Of a DNA stretch of 53,143 nucleotides, positions 44,301 to 52,061 are shown one piece after another (position 1 is the first letter of the stretch; every line of letters begins with the position of its first letter). Location: assembly GCA_020058225.1 (NCBI GenBank), contig JAGVEJ010000088.1, positions 1 to 53,143 on the forward strand. The letters are read 5' to 3'. Under the pieces are notes generated by a model. It did not search any database. It saw only the letters and a program-made list of their open reading frames with translations, and was not told where the DNA came from. Source of the DNA: Candidatus Zixiibacteriota bacterium (GTDB lineage: Bacteria > Zixibacteria > MSB-5A5 > GN15 > PGXB01). Both the position numbers and the translations under genes were made by a program.

Positions 44301-45216
44301 ATGGATTTTCAATGAACTGAGGTTCAGAATCGACAGGAAATTTCCAATGCTCGGACTTCTCTGCTACGAACAGTATATAATCCGCATAATCGAATTTGCC
44401 ATCGCCGCCATCATTTATAATAATGGCAATCTCTCGGAATTCCGGCCTTGGGGCACTGTTTAAAATCGGCAACGGTTCCCCACCGCCATAAAATATATGA
44501 ATTGAATCACTCATTAAATTTGATAATGAAAGCCCTGCCGACGCCAGATTTTGTCCTATGATTTTTATCATGCCCTCGCTGGTAATCGCAATCTTATACC
44601 ATTCTCCAAAAGGCGAAAAAGCGTCTTGATATGACTTGTATGCTGATTGATATTCGCCAATCACCGGCCAATCTTTCATCTGTTCATAATTCAAGATCAA
44701 TGCCTTCAACATTGGCTCGAAAATTTTATCTTCTTTCGGAAATGGCGCCAAATATATCGACTTACCATCGAATTGAAATTGGACTGATACTTCAACTATT
44801 TGATATAAGTACCCATTTTTTATGGGATTAATCATCAATGATACTGTCTTTATTCCCCTAATTATTTTGATATTTCCTATGCTTGCCGTAGGATTGTCGC
44901 CCAGATTTCGCCCGGCGGCCGGAATAGATGTTATTGACATCGGTTTATCTATTCGAATATTTGTAATAAATGGCTCAGCTTCCGGCGGCACGGCAATCAT
45001 AATCGACTTGGAAAAAACATATCCTGTATCGCCAATCGACTCGGATAGGTATTGTTCAGGATTGGAAATGTTCAAACGAAATGAAATGCCGGAATTATCT
45101 GATGTAATTATTTCTACATCATGATACATTGATGGTTTGGCATGAATAACTGATACAAGAATAAAAAGAGTGACGGTGATTCGAATCCACTTGAAAGGCA
45201 AAATAAAACCGGGCAT
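41353..45216 (-). CDS. porU: PorU-like C25 cysteine peptidase (T9SS sortase) with sorting-domain-like C-terminus
   Basis: A 1287-residue gingipain-family (C25) protein. The chosen start, ATG 45214-45216, gives a signal peptide (MPGFILPFKWIRITVTLFIL); a TTG ten codons earlier is possible. The N-terminal part (about 20-560) is beta-rich. The C25 domain covers about 570-940: catalytic His802 in NYAGHGNPDTW and Cys837 in FTASCSIGF, 35 residues apart as in gingipains. Ig-like domains follow, and residues about 1195-1287 resemble a T9SS sorting domain (YPNPMKEQTTFSFLL, LEIFTLSGKKIFDY, VGVYIYKVT). PorU cleaves sorting domains and attaches cargo to the cell surface. Position next to PorV favours PorU over a secreted protease. 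Confidence 0.88.
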   Translation of the reverse strand: MPGFILPFKWIRITVTLFILVSVIHAKPSMYHDVEIITSDNSGISFRLNISNPEQYLSESIGDTGYVFSKSIMIAVPPEAEPFITNIRIDKPMSITSIPAAGRNLGDNPTASIGNIKIIRGIKTVSLMINPIKNGYLYQIVEVSVQFQFDGKSIYLAPFPKEDKIFEPMLKALILNYEQMKDWPVIGEYQSAYKSYQDAFSPFGEWYKIAITSEGMIKIIGQNLASAGLSLSNLMSDSIHIFYGGGEPLPILNSAPRPEFREIAIIINDGGDGKFDYADYILFVAEKSEHWKFPVDSEPQFIENPYTNMNYYWLAVSGDFPDKGKRMGMLAGFPGGSFDTVITTGWFYARNGQNKMLRRDTINTVAGYLDWYWTDENQFTYYMDLPMALASESSLVKIRVWTFSPQLSINDVASTMVVSDIPFFYYLGTGRLKDGMNKFDLSMNDYYSFPPYLDYCEIYYKGDLTPTSDIIDVELVSSSDNAEISVEYSFSDAPFVLDLTDKFEPKMIDQATLLDGRLRFKYDFTGKNRAHLFLCASSKLNQAGKIEKVTLPSLQSYLVQTDMFVIAPQQFMSSLESYVSYRESKSDINVTLVSLEDIINQFSYGVYDPTAIRDFLKYAYENCASPAPSAVLLVGDGNYDYENILNTATLNFIPPYLHEYDSTASDDNYVFFGDYGLLDGDSSYPDDRGYDMMVARWPVRSLSQLNNIIEKARSYEASSNYAPWRATVTLVADDEFGSSSFESFHTTQTENLQKYHLPAGFRRNKIYLWDYPLDSKREKPDVNEAIINSFNEGSLLVNYAGHGNPDTWSHEHVFNRNSDLPQLKNSDKLTLVFTASCSIGFYDDPTREGMAEDLLRLPDAGAIATVAATRTVYAGDNAEFNRLCYDLLFGGDDLSICQSVYLAKVMRQYSYNPPRPIKNDQTYAFFGDPFVKLGIPNCEVKFTSTPDSLKALALHNIEGEVVESGTGNHTDFDGVLDIFVYDTEVDRYHKVYIGSQLYDSVNYSLGGPMIYRGKIAISDGNFGFSFIAPLDIGYGGKAARISGYAISDITDGFGLADSIPVSAYIASGSDMVGPEIGITFSNRSNFVSGDKISQGEKLMISISDSSGINLMGGLGHEIMLVIDNQVENAINLTDLFEYNLGSCYSGKLEYQIDNLDPGIHAFKVKVWDNANNSSVAEFNAEIVESNRLLISDLMNYPNPMKEQTTFSFLLTSPAKNVSLEIFTLSGKKIFDYSENSIIADYHEFFTWNGNDADGDRVSVGVYIYKVTAISENSDSAVESFGKIVVVN

Positions 45217-45265
45217 ATTATTTTTCCCGGCCCAATAACGCTTCAAAAAACAATATAAAACCGTT

Positions 45266-45329
45266 CGGTTAAAGGGCCAAATGTTTCTAATAAATCTTCA
45301 TATTCTCAAAAATCCAAGTCCTTTAACCG
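45266..45329 (-). promoter_or_regulatory. Inverted repeat in the leader of porU
   Basis: CGGTTAAAGG (45266-45275) and CCTTTAACCG (45320-45329) are perfect 10-bp arms 44 bases apart. Both lie in the predicted leader, between the promoter at 45377-45405 and the start codon, and could form a stem in the mRNA. The rest of this gap, 45406-45597, shows no gene or clear signal. Confidence 0.6.
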
Positions 45330-45376
45330 TTTAATCGATATTTTATTCCTCCTTCTAAACCATTTTAATTGTTGAA

Positions 45377-45405
45377 AATATATAAAGTTCCCATTGATTT
45401 GTCAA
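45377..45405 (-). promoter_or_regulatory. Promoter of the porU-porV-M6 run
   Basis: Minus-strand TTGACA (45400-45405), exactly 17 bases, TATATT (45377-45382). The leader to ATG 45216 is about 155 bases. Confidence 0.75.
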
Positions 45406-45597
45406 TCTACCAAAGACACTTTTACCTATTATTCTGCCTATATCTTACGCAAATTGCTCGCCAAATGTCCAATTTTGGACCACCAAATATTTAATTGCAT
45501 ATTGTTCAACAACTTATGATTATCTGAGTGTTTCGAATAAATATGCCAATTCGCAGATTTTAGGAAAATTATTTCACAAATCCTGCGATGCCCCAAA

Positions 45598-47001
45598 TCA
45601 AACAATCCCAATTCTGTTCATGGCCAATTTTTCAAGCTCAACCGTAAAATGCCTTAAATATGACGATTGACGGGTAATTTTCAATCCCCCAAGCTCGCCC
45701 TTTTTCTTAGCAATTTTCCCGACTATCTCTGCCACATAATCAAGATGACTGCCGGTATACATCCTTCTTGGTACCGCCAAACGAACTAATTCCCTCAGCG
45801 CCGTAATCTTCTCCCCCGTTACTGGATCATACCCCCCAAACATTAATGATCCAATCTCGACTCCACGAATCCCCCCCTCTTTATATAATTCCACGGCAAG
45901 AGCCTGCCCGGGGAATTCCTCGCTCGGAATATGGGGAAGAAATTTTCCAGCGTCGATAAATATCGCATGGCCGCCGGTCGGCTTGATAATCGGAGCGCCG
46001 GCCCTTTCGATGATTTTGCCGAAATATTCAATTTGGCCAATTCTATATGCAAGATAATCCTCATTCAACGCTTCCGCGAGACCGACCGCAACCGTATCCA
46101 TATCTCGCCCCGACATTCCACCATAGGTCGGGAATCCTTCAATTATAATCAAAAGCTCAATCATTCTCTGGGCCAAATCATCATCATTAACCGCGGCAAA
46201 ACCGCCCATATTGGCCAATCCATCTTTTTTGGCAGACATCAGAGCGCCATCGGAGTATGAAAACATCTCCTGCGCTATCTTCTTTATGGTCTTACTTTCA
46301 TACCCGGGTTCATAATGCTTTATAAAATAACAATTCTCAGCATAGCGGGCGCAGTCGAAGAAAAACATAATACCATATTTTTTGCAAATGGCCGCGGTCT
46401 CTTTAATATTGGCCATCGATACCGGTTGCCCCCCCATGGAATTATTGGTGACTGTCATGAACACAACCGGTATTTTATCCGCCCCCTTTTCGTTGATAAA
46501 ACTTTCCAAGCGGCGCGTATCCATATTTCCTTTGAATGGCAATTCATCAGCGATCGCCGCCTCAGGACAGGGAAAATCGACCGGTATTCCGCCTTTATGT
46601 GAGGCATTGGCCCGAGTTGTATCAAAGTGGGTATTGTTCGGAATATAATCCCCTCTTTTTAAAACGGTGGAGAAAAATACATTCTCAGCAACTCGCCCTT
46701 GATGAGTCGGAATAATATGCTTTTTGCTGGTGATGCCCTTGACAATATTCTCAAAGCGATAAAATGAACGGGCTCCTGCATAAGATTCATCGCCAAGCAT
46801 CAATGCCGCCCATTGAGTAGTTGACATGGCGCCCGTACCGGAATCGGTAAGTAAATCGATATAAATATCTTCAGCTTTTATTTTGAATATATTATACTTG
46901 GCCTCTTTTAATATTTGCTCCCGTTCCTCGCGAGTTCTTAAAGCAATAGACTCAATTGATTTTATTCTAAATGGTTCGGCCGGATGCTTGTAATCTTCCA
47001 A
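45598..47001 (-). CDS. tnaA: Tryptophanase (PLP-dependent beta-eliminating lyase)
   Basis: A 467-residue enzyme close to tryptophanase and tyrosine phenol-lyase; the reaction would split L-tryptophan into indole, pyruvate and ammonia. The PLP lysine is K259 in MSAKKDGLANMGG. Family motifs are IDLLTDSGTGAMS, IIPTHQGRVAEN, GGQPVSMAN and EGFPTYGGMSGRDMD. Residues that separate the two activities favour tryptophanase: FDTTR has Asp where phenol-lyases have Thr, and GVEIGS has Ile where phenol-lyases have the phenol-binding Arg. The start is TTG 46999-47001 with GGAGG just upstream. A hairpin lies between it and the asparaginase gene. No tnaC-like leader or permease was found. Confidence 0.87.
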   Translation of the reverse strand: MEDYKHPAEPFRIKSIESIALRTREEREQILKEAKYNIFKIKAEDIYIDLLTDSGTGAMSTTQWAALMLGDESYAGARSFYRFENIVKGITSKKHIIPTHQGRVAENVFFSTVLKRGDYIPNNTHFDTTRANASHKGGIPVDFPCPEAAIADELPFKGNMDTRRLESFINEKGADKIPVVFMTVTNNSMGGQPVSMANIKETAAICKKYGIMFFFDCARYAENCYFIKHYEPGYESKTIKKIAQEMFSYSDGALMSAKKDGLANMGGFAAVNDDDLAQRMIELLIIIEGFPTYGGMSGRDMDTVAVGLAEALNEDYLAYRIGQIEYFGKIIERAGAPIIKPTGGHAIFIDAGKFLPHIPSEEFPGQALAVELYKEGGIRGVEIGSLMFGGYDPVTGEKITALRELVRLAVPRRMYTGSHLDYVAEIVGKIAKKKGELGGLKITRQSSYLRHFTVELEKLAMNRIGIV

Positions 47002-47035
47002 AGCGCCTCCAAAAATAATTATCTTTGCATTATCC

Positions 47036-47060
47036 GTAGGGGCGACTCTTGCGGTCGCCC
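47036..47060. repeat. GTAGGGG-type hairpin repeat
   Basis: GTAGGGGCGACTCTTGCGGT then CGCCC; stem GGGCGAC / GTCGCCC around a 7-base loop. It lies in the 88-base gap between the asparaginase and tryptophanase genes and matches 48197-48224 in plan. Confidence 0.55.
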
Positions 47061-47089
47061 GTCATTTATATAGCTAAGATAGCGGTTCT

Positions 47090-48097
47090 TCACGCCTTTT
47101 TCAAGCTTAATTCCGCAGATATTCTACCGGTAAGAAGATTGGCATAATTGCGGATTTCCGGATTATAGAACGGCATAAAATGCTCTGCCTTTTCCGGATC
47201 CACCAAACACAACTGCTTTATTACCTCGATACAGACTGAATACAATGCCCGCGCATTGCCATCATGAATCTTAACCGCAATTCCAATCGGCGGATCGATA
47301 AACCCTATGCCCTGAATTGCTTCAGCGCCCCCCTTGCAAATTACATTACCGGGAAATGTCCGCATAATTGCCAAATCAAATCTCCCCTCGCCGGAAAACA
47401 TCTCAGGGAATTCGGTCATCGCCTTCTTAATCCGAACCAATATTTTCGAAATCTCCGCCGAATCTCCTTCACCCAAAGCAAGCTTCTTGAAGGCGATGGC
47501 GGTGTGTATCAAAGGCAATCCGAAATTCGGCGCCGAACAACCGTCGATCCCAATCTTAATTTTATCTTTGGGATAACCATACATCCGCGCCACGGCGTCA
47601 AAAACCAACCGCTGAGTTTGCAAATCGGGATTCAAATATTGCGATATATCCTCTCCCAAAAATCTAGCCAGCGCCAAAAAGCCCGAATGTTTGCCGCTAC
47701 AATTATGCCTTAATGGATCTTTATGCTCATTATGCCGAGGATACTCATTATTCATCTGCATAAAAAGCGGCCAATGCGTCCCGCATCTTAAATCTTCGAT
47801 ACGATTACCGGCCGCCTCGAGGTTCGCTTTCACAACCGCCGTATGGTGATCTGTACCGGCATGCGACCCGCACATGATGGAAATCTGCTTGTTGTTGAAT
47901 CCGTATTTATCCGCCGCACCGGTCTCGATTAACGGTATCAATTGAAATGGCTTTGATGACGACCTCACATAAGTAAAAAACTCCGGATCGCCAACATAAT
48001 GGGTCAGTTTGCCGTTTTTATCAACAACCGCGACCGACCCATAATGCACCGACTCTTCCCTCTCCCCCCGATATACTTTGGCAACAATTTCAGGCAT
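47090..48097 (-). CDS. L-asparaginase, Rhizobium etli-type (class 3)
   Basis: A 335-residue cytoplasmic enzyme of the thermolabile asparaginase II family, unrelated to E. coli AnsA/AnsB; it hydrolyses asparagine to aspartate and ammonia. Family motifs are VRSSSKPFQLIPLIETGAA (near 45, with the Ser and Lys of the active site), MCGSHAGTDHH (near 75), HNCSGKHSGFLALA (near 132) and IGIDGCSAPNFGLP (near 185). The length matches the family. ATG 48095-48097 is clear. It may be read together with tryptophanase, 88 bases downstream, as an amino-acid catabolism pair. Confidence 0.9.
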   Translation of the reverse strand: MPEIVAKVYRGEREESVHYGSVAVVDKNGKLTHYVGDPEFFTYVRSSSKPFQLIPLIETGAADKYGFNNKQISIMCGSHAGTDHHTAVVKANLEAAGNRIEDLRCGTHWPLFMQMNNEYPRHNEHKDPLRHNCSGKHSGFLALARFLGEDISQYLNPDLQTQRLVFDAVARMYGYPKDKIKIGIDGCSAPNFGLPLIHTAIAFKKLALGEGDSAEISKILVRIKKAMTEFPEMFSGEGRFDLAIMRTFPGNVICKGGAEAIQGIGFIDPPIGIAVKIHDGNARALYSVCIEVIKQLCLVDPEKAEHFMPFYNPEIRNYANLLTGRISAELSLKKA

Positions 48098-48111
48098 TAT
48101 TCTCTTCCTCT

Positions 48112-48160
48112 GTAGGGGTTTGATTTATCAAACCCGAGACTTGATAAATCGAGCCTCTAC
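48112..48160. repeat. Paired GTAGGGG-type repeats forming a long hairpin
   Basis: GTAGGGGTTTGATTTATCAA (48112-48131) faces an inverted copy ending GAGCCTCTAC at 48160. Each half also has its own short stem (TTTGATTTATCAAA). Related to 7260-7286 and 9131-9156. Confidence 0.55.
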
Positions 48161-48196
48161 TATTTATTATCTAAAAAGCATTTTTCTTTCATAATT

Positions 48197-48224
48197 GTAG
48201 GGGCAAACTCATGCGTTTGCCCTC
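48197..48224. repeat. GTAGGGG-type hairpin repeat
   Basis: GTAGGGGCAAACTCATGCGT then TTGCCCTC; perfect 8-bp stem GGGCAAAC / GTTTGCCC. Same plan as 47036-47060. The gap 48098-48333 otherwise holds only the stem-loop at 48288-48308. Confidence 0.55.
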
Positions 48225-48287
48225 TTTAATTTAGTGCAAAATAATATGGATTGACTCTCAGATCAACCCTTAAGATATCTTTTATTG

Positions 48288-48308
48288 AGGCGGGGGCTAT
48301 CCCCGCCT
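48288..48308 (-). terminator. Stem-loop after sdhB, probable terminator
   Basis: AGGCGGGG-GCTAT-CCCCGCCT, a perfect GC-rich 8-bp stem 25 bases past the sdhB stop. In the minus direction it is followed by CAATAAAAG rather than a T run, so Rho-independent activity is uncertain. Confidence 0.5.
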
Positions 48309-48333
48309 TTCAAAATGCTATAACCTATATTTC

Positions 48334-49053
48334 TCAGCCAATCTTCTTCAACTTGCCGGTGAATTTCGCAATAAGCGATTTCATTTTCAACTTACCAATA
48401 GCGCCCGTCGGATCCAGATTCTTAGGGCAAACCTGCTGGCAATTGAATATAGTATGACACCGAAATACCCCGTAATCGGTCGCCAGATAAGAAAGCCTGT
48501 CATTGGTGGCTCCATCGCGGGAATCATTCACAAAACGCAATGCTTTTAATAGCGCCTGCGGGCCAAGATATTTCTCATCGGTAGCCACCACTGGGCATGA
48601 ACCGTAGCAGGCCGCACACAGGATGCAATCAACATAGATATCAATTTTGGATCTCTGTGCCGGTGACTGCTTGAATTCCCTTGTAGGCGGCTCGCCGACT
48701 GGAATCAAATAAGGCTTAATGGCTTCATATTGCGCAAAGAATGGCGTCAGGTCAACCACAAGGTCGCGAATTATTTTCATGTGTGCCAATGGTCTAATGG
48801 TAACGGTATCGCCAATATCGGCAATCTGAGTTTCGCAGGCAAGACGGTACTTATCGCCAATGTGCATGGCACATGAACCGCAGACACCCATACGACATGA
48901 AGACCGGAAGGCAAGAGTCGAATCAAGATTCTCAAGTATATAATAAAGACCTTCAAGGATGGTCATTCCCTTTACATCAGGAAGTTGATACGTCTGGAAA
49001 TATGCCTGATCGCCCGTCTTGGGATTATATCTAAATACTTTGAAAGTCGGCAT
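48334..49053 (-). CDS. sdhB: Succinate dehydrogenase/fumarate reductase iron-sulfur subunit
   Basis: A 239-residue SdhB. The N-terminal ferredoxin fold carries the 2Fe-2S ligands in SSCRMGVCGSCAMHIG and a later Cys in YRLAC (near 55-80). The C-terminal part holds the 4Fe-4S motif CILCAACYGSCP (near 146) and the 3Fe-4S motif CHTIFNCQQVCP (near 203). It carries electrons from SdhA to the membrane quinone site. It follows sdhA by one base; a GC-rich stem-loop follows its stop. Confidence 0.96.
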   Translation of the reverse strand: MPTFKVFRYNPKTGDQAYFQTYQLPDVKGMTILEGLYYILENLDSTLAFRSSCRMGVCGSCAMHIGDKYRLACETQIADIGDTVTIRPLAHMKIIRDLVVDLTPFFAQYEAIKPYLIPVGEPPTREFKQSPAQRSKIDIYVDCILCAACYGSCPVVATDEKYLGPQALLKALRFVNDSRDGATNDRLSYLATDYGVFRCHTIFNCQQVCPKNLDPTGAIGKLKMKSLIAKFTGKLKKIG

Positions 49054-49054
49054 A

Positions 49055-50755
49055 TTAATACTTCCTTTCCTCAGGTTGATATTTTCCTAATTGAACCGGC
49101 TTATACGAAATTTCCGGGCCATCCGGTTTGTATGTGAACAAAGTATGTTTCAACCATTGTTCATCAACACGCTTGCTGTAATCGCGACGGAAATGCGACC
49201 CCCTAGATTCAGTCCTGCTTAAAGCGCCAAGAGCCACGCAATAAGCGGCATCAAGATTTCCCTCAATCTCCGTCACCCAGAGAAAATCATAGTTGAATTT
49301 GCCGGTGTCTGGAATTCCGCGAACCTGTTTGAATTTTTCTTTAAGAGCTTTGATCTCCTCAAGACCCTTTTTCATATCGGTCTCATTGCGGAATATGCCA
49401 TATTTATCCATCATCACATTTGACAAATCATTCTTGATCGTATATGGATTTTCCTTACCTGCGGCAGTACGAAGTTTTTTGAAACGCTCTTCCTCGGCCT
49501 TCTGCGCCGATTTAAGAGTATCGGTATCAATAGTCTGCGACATATTCTTGACTTTGTTGGCCGCATGATTACCGCAACGTCTTCCAAAGACCACCGTATC
49601 GAGCAATGAATTCCCACCGAGACGATTAGATCCATGCACCGACACACAGGCGCATTCGCCGGCCGCATAAAGACCATCCATACGGGTAAGACCATCCTTA
49701 TCGCATTCGATTCCGCCCATGGTGTAATGCATCGCCGGATGAACCGGAATCGGGTCATTAATCGGGTCGATACTCAAAAAGTTCATGCAGATTTCGCGAA
49801 TACCCGGCAGACGCTCCATAATTTTCTGCGCTCCCAAATGGCGAAGGTCGAGATGAAGATATCTTCCTTCAAATCCGCGTCCCTCATTAATTTCGGTCTG
49901 CATCGAACGGGCGGTAATATCGCGCGGAGCCAGTTCCATGATTTTCTCCGAAACATAATTTTTCATGAAGCGCTCGCCCTTGTTGTTGATAAGATAGCCG
50001 CCTTCTCCCCGACATCCTTCAGTCATCAATATCGATGACCCTTCAAGCCCGGTCGGATGAAATTGAATAAACTCCATATCCTCAAGCGGAACCCCTGCCC
50101 AATATGGAATCGCCACACCAAGACCGGTTGAGGCATGAGCATTGGTTGTATTGACCGAATAAATTCTGCCGGAACCGCCAGTGGCGAACACAACCGCATT
50201 GGCGCCGATAGCTTGAAATTCGCCGGTATGAAGATTCATAGCGATAACGCCGGCGCATCGGCCTCCTTTAACCGCCAATTTGGTTACGAACATTTCATAA
50301 TGAACATCTATTTTTCTTTTGACAACCTGTTCATATAAAGTATGCAACATATACAGACCGGTTCTATCAGCGCCGTAACATGTGCGAGGATATCCGGCGC
50401 CGCCAAACGGACGTTGGGCAATCGTGCCGTCTTCGAATCGTGAAAAGGGACAGCCCCAATGCTCAAATTCAAATATGATGCCGGGCGCATCGGATGTCAT
50501 TATTTCTACCGCAGGCTGGTCGGCCAAAAAATCGGAGCCTTTAATCGTATCATACGCATGCCGTTCCGGCGTGTCGTCCTTAGCGGCTGGATGATTGGCC
50601 AAAGCCGCATTGACACCACCCTGGGCCGCTCCGGAATGCGAGCGTACCGGATGAATTTTGGATATCAGCCCGACTTTTACGCCGGCATCATGCGCCGCAA
50701 TAGCCGCACGCATTCCGGCTAATCCTCCGCCAACAATTACTATATCATAAAACAT
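49055..50755 (-). CDS. sdhA: Succinate dehydrogenase/fumarate reductase flavoprotein subunit
   Basis: A 566-residue SdhA that oxidises succinate to fumarate in the citric acid cycle. The start is set at ATG 50753-50755 ([18 protein letters not shown]), which has GGAGG 8 bases upstream; upstream in-frame starts overlap the cytochrome gene. Motifs are the FAD-binding [10 protein letters not shown] (near 9), the His for covalent FAD in [10 protein letters not shown], the substrate region [20 protein letters not shown], and the catalytic Arg in [10 protein letters not shown]. The length suits the family. It lies between the two membrane-anchor genes and sdhB. Confidence 0.96.
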   Translation of the reverse strand: MFYDIVIVGGGLAGMRAAIAAHDAGVKVGLISKIHPVRSHSGAAQGGVNAALANHPAAKDDTPERHAYDTIKGSDFLADQPAVEIMTSDAPGIIFEFEHWGCPFSRFEDGTIAQRPFGGAGYPRTCYGADRTGLYMLHTLYEQVVKRKIDVHYEMFVTKLAVKGGRCAGVIAMNLHTGEFQAIGANAVVFATGGSGRIYSVNTTNAHASTGLGVAIPYWAGVPLEDMEFIQFHPTGLEGSSILMTEGCRGEGGYLINNKGERFMKNYVSEKIMELAPRDITARSMQTEINEGRGFEGRYLHLDLRHLGAQKIMERLPGIREICMNFLSIDPINDPIPVHPAMHYTMGGIECDKDGLTRMDGLYAAGECACVSVHGSNRLGGNSLLDTVVFGRRCGNHAANKVKNMSQTIDTDTLKSAQKAEEERFKKLRTAAGKENPYTIKNDLSNVMMDKYGIFRNETDMKKGLEEIKALKEKFKQVRGIPDTGKFNYDFLWVTEIEGNLDAAYCVALGALSRTESRGSHFRRDYSKRVDEQWLKHTLFTYKPDGPEISYKPVQLGKYQPEERKY

Positions 50756-50769
50756 ATTGCATGCCTCCA

Positions 50770-51177
50770 TTACATACCTGTGTAATAACCGGACTGCATT
50801 TTCGGCCACTGCAGAACAATAGCTATTATCATGATGATTATAAAAATTACCATTTCAATCCAGAAAAACACCTTATGCGAAAGCGTCACTCCGAAGAAAT
50901 CGCATATCGTGATGCGCAAACCATTGAGCATGTGGAAGAAAACTCCGGCCACAAGCCCAACTTCAAGAATCGCAAACAATGGATTCTGGACTAATCCCAT
51001 CCGCTGATTAAAGGTTTCCTTGCCCGAAATTGCGGACGAAAGAACATAAGTATGCATCACCAGATAAATTGCCAAGCCGATTCCGGTTATTCGGTGTAGC
51101 AGATAAGCAAATGTGCCGACATTCTTGTTTCGATTGGTATCGTCAAGCGCATTCTTAAACATATTATTAAACGCCAT
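50770..51177 (-). CDS. sdhC: Succinate dehydrogenase cytochrome b/anchor subunit (SdhC-like)
   Basis: A 135-residue membrane protein with three helices (about 32-52, 75-95, 108-128). [20 protein letters not shown] holds the HR-x-[ST]-G motif of SdhC quinone sites, and His residues in VMHTYVL and FFHMLNGLR are candidates for haem ligands. It would anchor SdhAB to the inner membrane and pass electrons to quinone. The SdhC/SdhD names are assigned by motif and are provisional. Confidence 0.85.
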   Translation of the reverse strand: MAFNNMFKNALDDTNRNKNVGTFAYLLHRITGIGLAIYLVMHTYVLSSAISGKETFNQRMGLVQNPLFAILEVGLVAGVFFHMLNGLRITICDFFGVTLSHKVFFWIEMVIFIIIMIIAIVLQWPKMQSGYYTGM

Positions 51178-51191
51178 ATTCTCCTCCCTTC

Positions 51192-51545
51192 CTAAAATAG
51201 GTTGGTCAGCGTGAAAGTGCCGACCGCGGTTAAAATTATGGCGATGATCCAGAAGGCCGCTTTTGTAAAAATCGAGAATCCCTTAGACGGACGATAATCC
51301 GCAATAATCGCCCAAATTCCGTTCAGCGCGTGAAAAACGCAAAACGGAACGAATAAGAAATAAAACAACTGCCACCAGAATGAACCGGTTAGCCGCGCGT
51401 TGACATCGGCAAAGCTGATTAATCCTTCCGAATGCAGAAAGTGGTGCACATTAATGTGCGTGAAAAGGAAAAACGCCAGAAAAAGCCCTGAGAATCTTTG
51501 CAGAAACCAAGTTAATAGGCTCTGATTTGAAACCTTTTCGGCCAT
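51192..51545 (-). CDS. sdhD: Succinate dehydrogenase membrane-anchor subunit (SdhD-like)
   Basis: A 117-residue protein with three membrane helices (about 18-36, 53-72, 92-114). SLLTWFLQRFSGLFLAFFLF carries a QR-x-SG motif related to the HR-x-TG of the next gene, and TH and HALNGIW supply possible haem-ligand His. It is the first gene of the sdh operon, with CTCC/GGAGAGCC-like ribosome site before ATG 51543-51545, and 14 bases separate it from the next. Confidence 0.83.
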   Translation of the reverse strand: MAEKVSNQSLLTWFLQRFSGLFLAFFLFTHINVHHFLHSEGLISFADVNARLTGSFWWQLFYFLFVPFCVFHALNGIWAIIADYRPSKGFSIFTKAAFWIIAIILTAVGTFTLTNLF

Positions 51546-51593
51546 AAGGCTCTCCTTATAATATTAAAAAAGTTAACAAATTCAAGAACAACA

Positions 51594-51622
51594 ATTTAAG
51601 GCGAATTTTTTAGATTTGTCAA
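51594..51622 (-). promoter_or_regulatory. Promoter of the sdh operon
   Basis: Minus-strand TTGACA (51617-51622), 17 bases, TTAAAT (51594-51599), about 48 bases before the first start codon. Confidence 0.7.
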
Positions 51623-51740
51623 GAATTATCTCTAAACAATTGCCAATCACAGCCATAGCCCACCGACTGATAATAATTATCCGAGTATTGCCAATACGCT
51701 CTACCGTTTCCCCACTCATATATTTCCATTTTGGGGTAGT

Positions 51741-51759
51741 GACACGGCGCCGCCGTGTC
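51741..51759. repeat. GC-rich perfect palindrome in the divergent gap
   Basis: GACACGGCG-C-CGCCGTGTC, 9-bp arms around one base, in the 439-base gap 51623-52061. The gap also has a C-tract (TTTTCCCCCCCCCCTCCCCC-like, near 51860-51880) and no supported gene; the open frame at 51616-51993 has no recognisable product. Confidence 0.5.
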
Positions 51760-52031
51760 CTTCTCTTCGCCGTCAGGAACCCCTTCCTGCCGCAACCCTA
51801 CTTGTTCACAAAAAAATATTTAATTATTGTTCCACAAAAACCAAAATTTCTCTTGACTTTTCCCCCCCCCCTCCCCCATAACTTAAGCTTAATCAAAGAG
51901 ATCCAAGATTCTTTTTTTGGTTGGGCAAAAAGGAATTGCTTGAAAAAGGGGTCTCTGAGAGAAAACGGGTATTTTCAGAGTACAAACGCATGATAATAAA
52001 TTGATATTTAAAGACACTGTTCTGCACAACC

Positions 52032-52054
52032 TATAATATTACATTTGGAGAGGA
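52032..52054 (+). promoter_or_regulatory. -10 box and ribosome site of the last gene
   Basis: TATAAT at 52032-52037 and GGAGAGGA at 52047-52054 precede ATG 52062. No good -35 box stands 17 bases upstream, so the promoter is only half supported; the ribosome site is convincing and fixes the start. Confidence 0.5.
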
Positions 52055-52061
52055 CTATTTT

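Noticed and set aside
45598-47001. Tyrosine phenol-lyase as the product
   Set aside because: The residue at the Thr position is Asp (FDTTR) and the phenol-binding Arg is replaced by Ile (VEIGS), as in tryptophanase.
51616-51993. Plus-strand open frame of 125 codons before the last gene
   Set aside because: It contains the palindrome and C-tract, lacks a ribosome site and known domain, and overlaps the sdh promoter.
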